Origin: Ptiloglossa arizonensis
Lineage: Eukaryota > Arthropoda > Insecta > Hymenoptera > Colletidae
Assembly: GCF_051014685.1 (NCBI RefSeq)
Contig: NC_135051.1
Span: 10,187,557-10,251,556 of the forward strand
Direction of reading: 5' to 3'
Length of the DNA: 64,000 nucleotides
This document shows, in pieces, positions 1 through 13,722 of the stretch. Both the position numbers and the translations under genes were made by a program. The stretch's first letter is position 1; every line of letters begins with the position of its first letter. The notes beneath the pieces were generated by a model. It was not told the origin of the DNA. It did not search any database and worked only from the letters and a program-made list of their open reading frames with translations.

Positions 1-42
<42 letters not shown>

Positions 43-75
43 TAGATAGATAGATACATATAATACATACATAGG
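1..75. repeat. (TA)n / (GATA)n / (ATAC)n microsatellite
   Basis: Alternating TA runs to about position 40, followed by four GATA units and then ATAC-like units. This is a simple compound microsatellite cut by the left edge of the window. Confidence 0.95.
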
Positions 76-3000
76 TATCTGTTTTCCCGAGAGCCTTTTC
101 TCCTCTCCCGCGACAGTTACTTTCCAGTTCTTCTCGGTGGAGAGGCTTCTAGCAGGCGGTGGCGCGGTGGCGCGCATCTCCGGACGTCCCATTTAATCCG
201 ACACCGACACCTTCGAACGAATCGCGGCACGTCGGGACGCCTGGCGTTGTAACGCTCGTGATACGAATCCAGGAAGACCCGAGGCGAACTTCCGGGAAGA
301 GTCGCGACGATCGAAAGTCGAACGGAAACACGATAACGTCCCGAGAAAATTTCAGGATCAAAATAGATTAGCGAGAGAGATTCCAAGTTGATTGCCGCAC
401 GCCGCGCGCCGCACGCTGCTCCCTCTTTCTCTCGAGAGAGTTTCAAACTCGAACGCCTCGGTGACGTTCTTTTCCACTTCTACTCCCGTGACTCGCGCAA
501 CCTTAGCGAATTTACTTATTATCTAATGTGAGGATTGATCGTGGTCGATAAAAAAAAAGGTGCTGCGGTACCTTGGAAAAAATGCACTGGTACACGATAA
601 TGTTATTTGTTACAAATTTTTCCAAATTGATCTACCATTTTCGAATTTATTACCTCACTTTGATGTATTTACGAGGAAAGATTGGACAAGTTTTCACCTA
701 TCGGTACCATTCACCCTCGACAAGTACTGCACGTTTAACGGGCTCGCGCAAGCGATTTCCTTATGTTTGATTCTCGTTAATCGTTCAGCGACGAACGCGC
801 CACGCTAGTGCTCGGGGAACACGTACGTATATCGGAGCACAATCGGCTCGAAGAAACGCTCCGGGTACCGTGTTGCGAATATTCTCGATTCGGATCGAAT
901 TGTACGCGCAGGGTCCTAATTCCTAGTTCCTGCGTTCGACGGAATCACCTTTATCCTCCTCTCCTCCCTGATCCCTCGTCCCTGCCTGTGTCGTAGCAAT
1001 GCCCGTTCTCTGCTTTTGAAAGCGTGCTCCCCGTAAATACAGAATGTGACAAAATTCATGGCGCAACGTCGGTCTCCCCCTTGCGCGAGCCACGACGCAG
1101 GTCGAGATTTAGAGAAAATATTTTCATTAGGGGGTGGCTTCCATTCCGAGGAAATTAATTTTTGGAACGAGGCGCTAACAATGACCGTGCTATTGTTAAA
1201 CACCTCCAATTTTGTCTACGGACGATGCACAGCGAAAGAGAACATTTTCGATCAAATTCGATTTTCTCTTCGTTTAAAATTGTCATTGGAATCAGAACAC
1301 TCGGTACGTATAGGTCGCACTACCCGCGGGCGAGTTCTATTAATTTTTCATCCGTAGCAGAAAAAAGAACTCGGGGACTGCGCTGTAACCACGCTTAGCG
1401 ACGCGCCAATACCGTCGCCAACGATTCCGCGATCCGATGATTTCGAGTTATCGACTTGACCTACGTAATTTATTATTTTCAATTTTAAAAAACAAATTAC
1501 CGAAATTTGCGATAATTTTGTATAGCGATTGTTAAAATATATGAGCAACGAAATGGATAAATTGACTCCAGCTTGATTTCATTAGAGGCGAGAGTCTGGT
1601 GCAAGTACGTATAGATAGTTCCGAATTTGAGCGGTTCGATCGAAGGATCTCCGAGGTAGACCAGCGACGCGGCGATCGCAGGCTCTCGATATGCTTTTCG
1701 CTCGTCGATATTATTCGCGAAAGGCTATAAGCGAGACTCGTTCATTGTCAAATACGTTCTCCTCTCGAGGCTAAGAGGTGCGCGTCCGACATCGATCGTC
1801 TTAACTGGGTCGTCTTCTCGGTCAGAGGTGGTAACGTCGAAAAAGAGTCTTTGCACTGGCGAGCAGGAATTTATGGAACGACCGGTGGGATAACAAGGGA
1901 TAGATTGAAGAGAGAAAAAGAGAGTGCGCGAAACGTCGAGTCCAGCGAAAAGTTTCAAAGTTCTCTGCGACAACACCGACCTTAGGTTCGCGTAACCGTG
2001 TTACGCTAGCAAAGCGCGCCTCATAAATCATAAGCACGGGTAGAACGCGAAGCTAAAAATAACTGTACACTTGCCGCAAACCGTGGTAACCCTAGCAGTT
2101 GGCAACAATACCCTCTATACCATCGGTGGTAGTTGTCCGTCGAACCGAAGATGCTTCGAGATTTTCGATGCCTCGTACACAGAAAACGATTCGGTAATCG
2201 TGGTGCAACCAGTCGACGAGTTCATTTTACGCGGAACGATGAATTAAAAATGTGGCGTAATATTTTTTCACGCAGAGACTTTGAAACTACTCTCTTTTTC
2301 TAGATCTTTACGTTACTTTAGAGTACGTTCCTAGGTATTGCGCGCAAGACTCGGTTGGTAAAAATGTTCATTTATATATATAAAAAAAAAAAAGAAAAAA
2401 AAAATCACTCCATCTTGTATTCAAAGTCGATTTCCTTGAGAAGAAAGTATGAAAAAAAACCACTTCCCGGTGGTAGCGCGATCGTCGAAGCTCGAGCCCT
2501 GTCTACCGAGGGCAAACGTGATCTTTCGAAGGGCGACGAACCAGCGAAAAGAAATCTACTACCGAAAGAGTAGCGAACTCGCGCAAAACGACATTTCGTA
2601 TAGTATGCACCGATCAATCCCAATAGCTGTCCCGCGGTGCAACGGCCCGCAAGACCGAGCGGTTCGTGTTCTAATGCGGATAGAGTCGGTACGGTATATA
2701 ATCGGGAGAGAGGGTTAGGGCCGGTCGGGTGGCCGGGAGGTCGGGCGGCCGGTGTTAGGTAGGTACGCGTCCCGCGCGACACCCGGGCTGCCAACCGACA
2801 GGAATACCTGTGTATACAATGTACGCGTGTACATTGATCCCGCTATCGATCGGGGACCCGACACGTCCTCGTTCCGTCAATTATTATCGACCGTACGAAT
2901 TACCGGAAGCACCGCCGCGAACGCCACTTTCCAGGCTAATTTCCCGTTGGAGTAGGTTTCGTCTCTAACCCCCTTTCGTGCTCGTCTCCTCCACGTGTAC

Positions 3001-5618
3001 CCTGCTCGGTATTCCTCCCGATCGCGGCACGATTAACGTTCGGTCGTGGTTCGAGAATTTCCAAAGGATCGATCCGCGCCAATTCGAGAACAGATTTTCG
3101 AGCGATTCTCGCTCGGCCGGCCTGATTTCCGAACTCCGAACGAAGATTAAACGGACATTACATCGTAAAAGTCTCCGGTTCGATGAAACTTGTCCGTCCT
3201 CGAAGAGAAGATCGATTACTCAACAGGTACGAGCGATCGGTTTCCTTCCCGCGATTCTTTCGCGAGGCTACGCAAAAGGATGTTTCTCCGTGAACGCGAT
3301 ATTTCCCAGGCGGCTCGTAATTTCAGCGATCGTAAAAGCGTTCCATCCTCGCGGTGACATTTCGCCTCCGTGACTCGCTCTTTCTCCGAATCCGACAGAA
3401 ATACGCGACCTATTCAACTTTAATCATCGAATCAACAATGGAAGTACCAAATCCGTAAAGAGTAGGAATTTTAGACTTTTGCATGAAAATCGTTCGCACT
3501 ACGTTGGCACGAATTTACGAATATAGGATCGCTTTTAACGAGAAATGAAACCGTTCGAATGTAGAGGTTTCGTCTGTACAATTTGTATATACGCAAATAT
3601 GGAACGATGAAACGGACGTGTCGCGACACGTCGCGGCGTATTCGATTTCTCGTGGAATCTAAAGGCGTGGCCGACCAATGGGAACGACGCACCGTCTCTG
3701 CTCTTTTAATATCTCGAACAAATACGTAGGATCGGACACACCGTGGATCTTCCCGGTCGAAACTCCGTATTGACCAAGGTTTCGAGTAACGTGCGATTCT
3801 TTCGGATGAAGGTTGAAAAGCGTTCGAAAGTGTTGCACGGCGATTCGCCGCGGATCGAACGGATACCGGGACCTGATAAACGTAAAGTTTGATCGGGCGG
3901 CATAATACGGTCGTAACGATGCCGATGGCCGATAACTACGTCGGGTGTAAAATGAAAAAGCGAGCCGCGCTCACCTCGAACGTAAACGGTCGAAAGAAGG
4001 AACGCGCGCGAACGACTACATCGCGCAACTGAGAATTACGATCGGCCGATTCGATCGACCCGACCGAGTCCTAGTCTTTCCTCTCTACGTGTGTTCGCAA
4101 GGATGCCTGCACCGTAGATACCTATGTACGAACGGTCGAGTTTTCGCGGCGTTAACCGTGTCGGAACGGAACACGCGATATCGCAACTCGCACGCGCTCC
4201 CTATTGTCAGTTTTCAATTCCCTCGAATACCTGCCCACCGGACCGCAACCCTCTCCGATCTGAATCACTCTTTTGCATCCAATGACATTCACGAATTCAT
4301 CTAGGCTAGGGTTAAACCACGATACAAAGACGTATACTGTCTACTCTCCGCTCGTCTAGGGAATCGCTAGAAAACCTGTACGAACCTACGGTACGAAACC
4401 ACGGGTACACGTGGTAACTCCTACGGATAGTTTGATGAAAAATTCGACGAAACTCTTGGCGAAAATTACTCCACTGGGCAGTCCACCGCTTGTCGCGAAC
4501 CTCGTCCAAGAAGCGTCAAACGTCTCGGTAAACTAATAGCTCGCACTACCGACCCACTTGTGGAACCACTTCTCCGGCAACAGGACAATAGAAGACTCGA
4601 AACACTCTGGCCAATCTCGCGCGAGATAAAAGAGGTCTCTTGGCTGGAAGAGTCCTCCTCGTGTTGCCGTCAGGTCCTACGGCGACGCATTAGCTCAAAG
4701 AATGCTCTTTATTTACGATTTTATCTCATGTCCGTTCACGGCCACGAAACCGATCCGAACGATCATCTATGATCCCGACGCAAGTCGCTGATCTTATTCT
4801 TTCAACGCACTATTTTTTTGCGATCGAACCTCCGTTTACGAGCTCGCATCGAGATCACGTTTACCTACGGATCAACGTTCTTAACGAACAGGATAAATGT
4901 TCGACCAGCTGTACGCGGTATCCCGATGACGACGTTGCCTAAATATTATAGATGATATCGGGGGCTCGTTCGCGACAGCGTCGCTCTTTTCGATTCGACC
5001 GACCGATCGCGTTCGTTCGCTCGATTTACTTTCGTGAATATTCATAGGGTATTTATCGATTCGTAGTTAAATCGGAAATTACTTCTAATTTTGGCGGTAA
5101 TCGAGGGGCTCTCGCCGCGACACATTTCGCGGCTCGATTGGCATCGCGGAGCATAAATTAACGTCGCGCACGCGTATTGATCGAGCCGCGTATTCATTGC
5201 GAAAATAACGACTTTCGTCCCCTTTCGTTTATTAGATCGAATCACTCTCGTTTCGAGGTGAAACGCGATCAAACCCCGCGGTTGTTATCGTTTAGCGCGT
5301 ATTTGGCCGAACTAGTCGGATTCTCTGAAAATAAGCGATGCTCAAGATACGAAAAAGAAATTAATTTCAATAACGAAAATACGTATAATTCGAGACGAGA
5401 CGATCGACCCGATTCGTTGAAAACTTACGATCTTTGCGCAATAACTCGATCACAATTAGAGCGTTCTTACAATTCTCCCGATACATCCACAGACTCGTTC
5501 CACCTGTGGCTCAGTTTCCGAATCTATCGTCGAAGCACCGGAAAGCCTTGCGTTTCACCCGCCTTTGGTTTTCTTCTGCAGACCGCGTTGTTTAGACTCT
5601 CCAAATATCGTGGTAGGG
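76..5618. other. non-coding CpG-rich stretch, no supported gene
   Basis: Only short ORFs occur here and they overlap on both strands without recognisable domains. A TATATAA-like box near 2695 in a GC-rich context resembles a core promoter, but no exon can be tied to it. I see no RNA gene or transposon ends. The stretch could be intergenic or part of a long intron. Confidence 0.6.
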
Positions 5619-5619
5619 G

Positions 5620-5652
5620 GGCAGGTAGGTAGGCAGGCAGGCAGGCGGGCGG
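5620..5652. repeat. (GGCA/GGTA)n microsatellite
   Basis: Tetranucleotide run of GGTA and GGCA units followed by GGCG variants. Confidence 0.85.
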
Positions 5653-7118
5653 CATCGGTTACGTCGCGTTTATTTCTCCAAGAGATCTTTTACCGGAAAC
5701 GGAAGAGCGTTGCGCGTATCCACAATGCTTCGAAAGGAGACGAAGGGAGGGAGAACGTGGCAAAGCAAAGGGAGCGCGAGAACAAACGACGGCGGTGAAT
5801 TTATTTTTAGCAGACGCCAACAAGCCAGTGGAGGGAAGGCCAACAGAGCCTAGGGTAAGGTAACTCGTCATTGACGCGGTTCTCTCGCTCGCTGCACGGT
5901 CGTTTACGCGCCACGAGGGACGAGCAAGAGCACGCGATGCTGTCTGTCGTCGACTCGGGACTTTCTTCTCGAACGAGATCGTCGAGACGATCTCGAAAAC
6001 TTTCGACTTTTGCGCCTCGAGTTCTCGAGACGCGTTTCGTCGAGCCGATTAACGACGCGCGTTCCCTGTCGCGAGATTCGACCCCGGCTCGGTGTAAACC
6101 TCGACGTCGATTCAACCGTTGGAAATGGGAATTCGTAACCAAGAGAGGAGAGACGTAGTAACGTTAACATCGATGCTTCTCGGCCGCTGACCGTTTTCTC
6201 CCGTCGATCGATTATTTCGACGTAAATACGTTTAACCGAACCCGTACGATCGACACCGAAGAGATTACTCCCGGGTCTGCTCACCTTCGCGAATAAAGTC
6301 GCCTCGAAAGGAACGTCTTGCGCCTTCGTGGGAGTAAACGGAATCTCTGTATACAGAGTGCGCGTACACTTTCAAATAACTTTCAAACTATCGACTGTAA
6401 CGCAAACGTTATTTCCAGATGATCCGAGTGACGCGGGACACCCTGGCCGTATCGATTCGGAAGCCCGGTAAATACGATACAATCGGGAAATTCCCGTTGC
6501 TGGTCCATGATTGCGTTTTTAATCAAGGCTGTCCATATTTTGGGCACGTTCTTCGTTGAATATCGGTCGATAATTGTTTGCGTCTCCCTCTCCCCGAGAA
6601 CTTGTGCTCGCCGTAGTTCGGGAGATTAAGAAGGGCCGCTGCACGCTGCACGCTACACGCTACACGCTGCTACGTGTGCGTGTCTTCGAATCGATAAGTT
6701 TTCCAACGTCTTCGGCTCTTTTTCCCTGCCCTCCGAGCACGATTCGCGGAAAGGCAACGCTTCCGTACAATCGATCCCTTTTCTCCCCCAACATTGCCAA
6801 CATCCCCGTATATTCGGATTCTATCCACTTTCGTTCGTCCGACCTCCCCCATAGCGAGGGTACCGTCCGCGTTCACTTTATTCCGTGCACTCGGTTTGTT
6901 CGAGGATCCCTTCTGGTCCCCGAAAGCCCCTTCTAGCCGCCACGTTCCCTTTGCTCGCTCCTCCGTTAGTTAACCGGTCGAGGATCCCCAGGCAGCTGTA
7001 TTCCCCGTAGCAGTGACTCGCGCGCGTACGTGCACGCGGCGCACGCACACGCATCTCCCGATGCATCGATGACTCATAGACCGAGAATCCACTTTGTTCT
7101 ATTGCTCCGATCTCCCTA

Positions 7119-7151
7119 CCCCATCGCCCATCGCCCATCGCCCATCGCCCT
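7119..7151. repeat. CCATCGC heptamer minisatellite
   Basis: About four to five head-to-tail copies of CCATCGC, decaying into TTCGCG-type repeats that continue to about 7170. Confidence 0.85.
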
Positions 7152-8397
7152 TCGCGTTTCGCGTTTCGCCTTTCTCCCTCCCCTGTGGTGGTCTATTCCT
7201 TGTTCCCTTTGCCATCAAAGAGGCGTTCACACCGAATTCGTTCGTTCTCTTCCCTCCTGTCCCTCTCGATGGCAATCTATCGGGTGTTTGTCGCATTGTG
7301 CGAGCCACGCGGCGCGCACACCACCTGTCCATGGAATCTAGCGCGTCGTTTCAAAAACGAGATACAAATACAGTTTCGATTTTCGTTTCTTCGATTGCGT
7401 CGCGCTCGTCGCTCGAACGGTGAGTCGTGTGGGTAGGGAGGAATCGATCCGCGACCACTCGACGATTTCGTGCCTGAAATGGAAAAACGGGCGAGAAAAC
7501 TACAGGGGGGGAGGTCTATCCCACCGATTTTAACGTAATTTTGCACGACCATGGCGGGAAACGTCCCCGATGCGACGCGCGAGTCATCGGGCGTACGAAC
7601 GCGGCAATTTTCCCGCGCGTGGTTCTTTCAATCGTGCGCCGACAACAGGAGTGTGCGGGAAATCCACTTTCAGACAAGGTGGTTTAAACTACGTCACCTT
7701 GACGACTTATCCAACTGGCTAGATTCCAAGTTTCTTTGTCGGTGTGACCATTGAGTAGAGGTAGGAGATTTTTTTTAATTCGCACTCGGCTCGAAAATGT
7801 AGAAATTACCTATTTTACCGGTCGTCGAAGCGATCTACCCCACCCCCTCGAAACGATCACAGCATCGGGTATAATTCAATTTCCAGCACGACACACGAGA
7901 TCGACGAGGTGGAAAGTATTAACCACGGTTTCAAGAACAACGAGGTCTGGGAATAGCGCGTTTCCGTAACAAATTCGAGCAACCTTTTTTCAAGATGATC
8001 GACCGCCACGAAAACGCGATCGGATATCGCGTTGTTGTACACGGGTGCGTGCATGACGAAAGCGACTATCGACCAACCCATCGTTGCACGCGAGAGATAT
8101 TTTCAGCGATAGCAACAATCGTACCGGGAAGAAGAGGAAGAAGATCGTCCTTCGATGCTTTACGACCATTCCGACAAATACCAGGTTTAATTCGTACTTC
8201 TTACGAGTGCCAGTATACTAGTACCGTTCTTCTTGAGATATTTTGTACCTACTCCTCCCGAACGAGAAGAAGTAGAAAACTTCCAGTGTATCCAATATCG
8301 AACTAGTTACAAATCCAACTAAAATACCAAATCGAGTACAGAGAAGTAGGTGTTGCCGCTCGGCCCAGCCTCCACTACCCCGCCGCTCCAATTAAAT

Positions 8398-8500
8398 TTC
8401 AACCTAACCTGATCATTCTATATTCCTGTTGTTCAAGGATAGATTAAGTTAGATTAGGTTAAGTCGAGGTTAGATCGAGTTAGGTTGGGATAGGGTTGAA
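8398..8500. repeat. degenerate TTAGG-like words
   Basis: Two adjacent CCTAA units are followed by scattered TTAGG/TTAGA/TTAAG words on the opposite sense. TTAGG is the usual insect telomere unit, but there is no uninterrupted array, so this is at most a decayed interstitial remnant and may be chance. Confidence 0.3.
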
Positions 8501-11500
8501 GTTTTAAACTCCTCTAAAGTGAACTTTTACGAGGTAACCGAAAATCCACGAGGAAGGTGGTATTTTTCTCAGAAGTTTCCTTCGGATATCGTACTATCGA
8601 CAGTTTTCTGCGAGCGTCTTGGAAAAAGTTGTTGAAAATGGCCTTGACGGTACAAGATCGGTTTCAAGATCGTCAAGATTCAAGACGAGACAAATTACTA
8701 AACAATTGTAAAATCCTCTCGAAAAAAAGATTCGTACCGCACAATTTATGGTTTTTGATGAAAAATCGTCCACTGTCCCCCGTAAAAAAAAAAAGAAACC
8801 AGCACCACCGAGACGAAAACGTGGAAAAGTTATTTTCGGAGAAACATAAACGCTCCTACTATTCCGTGTTCGCCGTTAGACCGGTACGGTCGTGTATTTT
8901 AAGTAGGGACGAGGAAGACCGCCACCCCAGAAAAGAACACACCCATGCGTACAACGTATCCCGGTTATCGCGCAACAGCTGCGCTTAATAGTTTTCAGCC
9001 CCGTGTTTATGGCAGGAAAACATCGCCGTATGTTATTTTCGGGCGATGCATCGGGTATCCAGTCGAACGGAAAGATGAACGAGGGGGGAGGGACGTGATT
9101 CTGAACGCGTGATCAATTGTACCTCTCTGGCGAACGTTTCATCGAGGTGAAAAACTACCGTTTCCGAGACGAGAAATTCGATTTTTTTCTTTATTTCAAT
9201 TTTCTTCGAGCGCATCTCGAGTGTTCCCCGAGAGAAACTTTCATCTCCAGCCAAAAGGACCAAGTTTCGAAAAAAAAGGACACTTTTCGCTTTGTACTCG
9301 CCTTTCGTTCAAAAAATTTTTTCCTCGGACGAGTACCACAGATCCATAAATTAAAATCGTGTTCGAATTTCTTTTCGAAACCCGCAACTATTTAAATAAT
9401 AATAATAGAAATAATGATATAAAAATGGAACCGCGTAGAAAGTTTCAAAGACCATCGATCCGCGATTAGAAAAAGTATTTTATCCGGCAAAATCGCTTTA
9501 AAAACGAGGCCTCCGAATGGGAACACCCACCACCCTCACCGTCCTCGTCGCCTCCACCCAGGGGGTGGATGATCCATCTCCGCTTCGTGTCCCAACGCCG
9601 GAGACGTGATAAAATTTTACGATCGTTGCATACGAATTGAGAACCCGAAAATGTGATCGCACCGTGTCTCGTGGATCGTGTCGAGGCCCTGGAAAAACAA
9701 ATCTCCGATACTCTACCCCCCTAGCTACTATTCGAACCCCCGCCGGAACAACGTGGAGCTCGATTCAACGACGAAAAAGTTTCCCCGTCGAATTACTCTC
9801 GCATCGAAGCGGCGAGTGGCTTTTCGCGGCATTTGCATCTACTTGACATTCGCGATCTCCTCCATTTAAAGCAATCTCTCCTTCTCCTCATCCTCCCCCT
9901 CTCCCTCCACCCTCCATCCCTCCGTCCCTCCATCGTCATTCACCACCACTCTTTTCTCCTGTTTGCAGATTCCTTCGTCCCCTCCCTCCCAGTGCTCCAG
10001 CCTCCGGGTCCACGTATCGTCGCACTGCAGGAAAGTATTAATAATAAAGCATTACGCCGCGTCGACGCCGCGTGAATTATTGCTGGAAAAAATCAATAGT
10101 CTAGTTCGGTGTGTGCAGTGATTTACGCCGCCAACGGGTAAGTAATTAATAGTCCGAGAGCCGCTTTACGCGAAGGGTTCGCAACGCAACGTCCAAAATT
10201 TGTGTAGAGCGGAGGGCATCGAGCAAAGTTAATTCTCGTCAGCGGACGATTGAAGACGGGGCGGGACAAGAATCGAGAGAGTTTTGTAGATGATAGACAG
10301 GAGACGTCGAGCGGTTGGATTTATTATATTGTCCGCAAATCGTTCAACGAAGAGCCCGATGTGAAGGTCGATCACGTGTGCGATGGACGGACCAGAGAAA
10401 TAATGATTTCGCGATGGAGACCGATACACCTCTCTTTCGCCCCGTAAACCAAAATCGAGACGATTCCAATTAGAGGGAGGTAGAAGTGTACTCGAGAGTT
10501 GTGTCGCGAATCCTCGACCGCACCGAGACACCGTGCGCGACGCAATTATCGTGTTTTTAGACGACATTTCCTTCGGAACACACGATTACCCAAACGAAAC
10601 GTAATTAATGTTCGCGGTATCGCTCGAGCGACTCGCGAAAAAGTAGAACGCGATGTCACGACGCGCGAGACATCTTTACTCGAATACATATATAATAAGT
10701 CTGATTTTATTTTTCGAAAGATAGACGCATTCTTCGATGCGAGACGATATCGAACGTCCCCTTATCTGACCACCTATTCTAAATTTTCACGAGCATCTTT
10801 GAACCTGCCCCGTGCCGTTTCAGAAAACGAGCTCTACGAAAACATAAACCACCTCCCGAATAACAGAGGATTGGAGAAAAAATCTTAGAAATCTAGTAAT
10901 ACGTAGTGGGAAACAATATCCATTGACATCCGCGCGCACGAGATTATCAAATTTTCCAAATTAATTGTTCAACTAGTCGGTCGTGAATACGATATAGAAA
11001 TAAAAATATGATTCGATCGTCTGAAATTTAAAAAGAGAATAGTTTTCTCGTAACTCTCGATCGACGCAAATTTGCCAGCTGGATCGCGTTACCTTTCGAT
11101 TTTCCACGCGAGATCCATTTTCCATGTATCGATGGCCTGTCACGCTCCCGTATACGCTTTGTTCGATTAATATGCGCGCCGAGCAACATCCACGAATCCG
11201 GTTTGCACCGAAAACGGTTTTAAGAAGCGTTCCGCGCGAACGCGGCATCTCAAAGAGCCGAAAGGAGGATAGAGATTTATTCGCGGGAAATTTGACGAGC
11301 GAATATCGACATCGCGGTTCGAGGCGTTTATTTCGCGTGACAACGACACGACGCGATGCGACGCGACGAAAGAAAATTTCTGGCCCAGCGAGCTCCTCTC
11401 GCTCACCAGGATGTACACCATTTTAATATTTAAATTCGCGCAAAATTTCAGACAATGCCGACGAACGGGGCGGCGAACGACCGCGCGTAATTTCGTTAAT

Positions 11501-11989
11501 AAATTTTCAAAGCTAGCCGCCGAGCAACGCTAAAAAGCTAATGCATCGACGTTCGTCGTTTATTGTTTTTTTTTCTTTTTCTTCTTTTAACCTTCCGACC
11601 TATGAGCGAGAGCGTGCTGTACGGTATCGCGAACGTGAAAAATTTCGAACAAAATGTTTCCTTTTTACCGATAAACACGTTTCAGACCTGATCACGTTTT
11701 AGACCCGATGGTATTTTCTTTCGTTTTTCGGATTAAAATGGAAATTTGTTTAGCCGTATGTAGGTATATCTATTAACACGGTTGAGCATAGACGGCTGAA
11801 CGAGTTTAACGAGACTTTACGTTTAAGTTTAATACTCTCGGGTCGAGATCGCTTTAGATTTTATCTATCCTCTCTAAAAGCAAGGATTAAACGAAATCTT
11901 ATATCTGTACTTAAACGACACTTTGCAAATTAGCGCTGAATTCGACCCACGAACACGATGAAAGTTTCATTTTTGTACGCTGAATCGTT

Positions 11990-12317
11990 TCCGCGCTGCA
12001 ATTTTTGCGCGATACAAGTTTAAATGGAAACTTTCTTGCGCTAAAAATTCCTTATCCTGAAATTTTTGCACGGTGAAATTTTTCGACACTGGAATTTTGT
12101 TTCCGTCGCAATTTTAGCACGGTAGTATTTAATTAAGTGGGCATTTCTCTGCGCTAGAAATTTCTTACAGCGGAATTTTTTCCATCGAAAGTTTCGTACG
12201 ATAGAAATTTCCTACGCTAGAATTCCTTTTACGCTGGAACTTTTTCACACTAGAATTTTTTCCTACTGAAATTTTTATGCGATAGAATTTTTGTATGGTA
12301 GAATTCTTTTTATACAT
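11990..12317. repeat. degenerate tandem array of a 16-17 bp unit
   Basis: About 18 imperfect head-to-tail units, each starting with GAAATTTTT-like sequence and ending with a CGCTA-, CGGTA- or ACACT-like tail. Units at 12057, 12073, 12202 and 12274 show the pattern well. Spacing stays near 16-17 bp while the sequence has drifted, so this is an old minisatellite rather than a recent microsatellite. No ORF explains it. Confidence 0.7.
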
Positions 12318-13698
12318 CGATGATCCTCGTTGCGAACCGAACCGAACCGAGCGAAACCGACGACCCCGCTCAGCTGTTTACACTCTTCCTTCCAGTTACA
12401 GAAAAGGAAACTCGATCGACTTTTTCTTCCACGAATCGAGCTTTCTTTATCTCGGGCGGATTTAAAGGCGAGGCTCGCGCGTGCCTTTCGATAGAGTGAA
12501 GAAGATTCGCCCGGCCCGGACAACCGTGTACCGTATGTATTTTATCGGCGTGTCTTTTGTTTCGTCCACCCACCCCGAAGAAGCGGTCGAAACAGGGAAA
12601 TACGTAACGTAACCGACGCGAAAATGGGCTTAATCGCTTCAGAGTCGAAATTTCAAATTCCATTTCTCGGACCATTTTGAACAAGACATCCGACTCGCGA
12701 CATCGTTCGTTGAACGTTCCCGCGATCACTTGTGCAAAACGATCGACTCTAACGTATCGAGTACGGCTCGAAAAACGAGACAAGTGGAAAGAATAGCGGA
12801 GAGTCGGTGCGCTCGGTAAACAATGGAAGTAATACGCGCGGAGACGAACGGGGCCCGTCAATTGGAAATCGGATTGGACGAAATTCAATTAAGAATCGAG
12901 GAAAATTGGCCAGGGTGTTAAGGCGCGACGATGAATCCGTAGATCGTGCACTCTGGCTCGTAGAATAAACGAAATTTCACGGTTCGACGAGAATCGTTTC
13001 GCGACACCGACTCGTCCCGTCCGTTCGTCGTTCCCCCATTATTTTGTTGGTCGAGGTTCGAAACTCGACGATGGAAGCAACGCGCAAGCGAGTTCTCGAG
13101 AATCGAACTCCAAAGGCGAACGAAATTTCATTTCGCGATCCGAGGTGCGTCGTCCAAATATTTGTCGTTGGAATATTTATTCGAACGCCAACGTCGACGA
13201 CGATTCGGGACGGGGGAAGACCTCGAGGATAACGGTAATTCCGGGTAAAACGGAATCAAAGTTTTCCTCCGGCGTACTTTCCGTGACCGTGGCTCGGGGA
13301 CGAGTCTTATCACCGATGAAATTCACTTAACCCCTCCAAGTCCTCTGATACCAGTGGCTCGTTGAACGTTCTTCTTTCAATATTTTACTTGTTTTTATGT
13401 TTCACGAAATTTAATATTTGAAGCTCGACGGTTGGTGAATCTTGATCCGGAGTCAACTTTCTTGGAACTTATCTAGACTGGAGTCTAAATTACGATGGGA
13501 GATTTAATTATTCCGAGCCTCCTTGGTAGAGGTGGATGCTTTTACGATTTACGATCTTTGGATCGATGAAGATTCTAGGCAAAAACCTCGATATACGTGA
13601 GCAGTATAACGCAGAACTCGCGCTAACAGTATCGAACAACTCTAGGAGGAAATCTAGGGCGTAGATGCTTTTACAGTTCGTGATCTCCATATCGGATC

Positions 13699-13722
13699 GG
13701 GGGGAGGGGGGAGGGGGGAGGG
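13699..13722 (+). repeat. G-run cluster, potential G-quadruplex
   Basis: Runs of six, six, six and three G separated by single A bases, followed by purine-rich AGA repeats to about 13745. Four G-runs of at least three with 1-nt loops meet the usual quadruplex pattern. Function is unknown. Confidence 0.8.

Larger units (their letters stand above)
5653..11989. other. non-coding CpG-rich stretch, no supported gene
   Basis: No coding exon can be supported. Contents seen: a CCATCGC heptamer array (7119-7151), a patch of scattered TTAGG-like words near 8400-8500, and pyrimidine-rich DNA around 9880-9960. The ORFs, up to 143 codons, lack recognisable domains and are matched by open frames on the other strand. 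Confidence 0.6.

Noticed and set aside
8398..8500. Interstitial telomere array
   Set aside because: TTAGG-like words are scattered and imperfect, with no uninterrupted tandem run.
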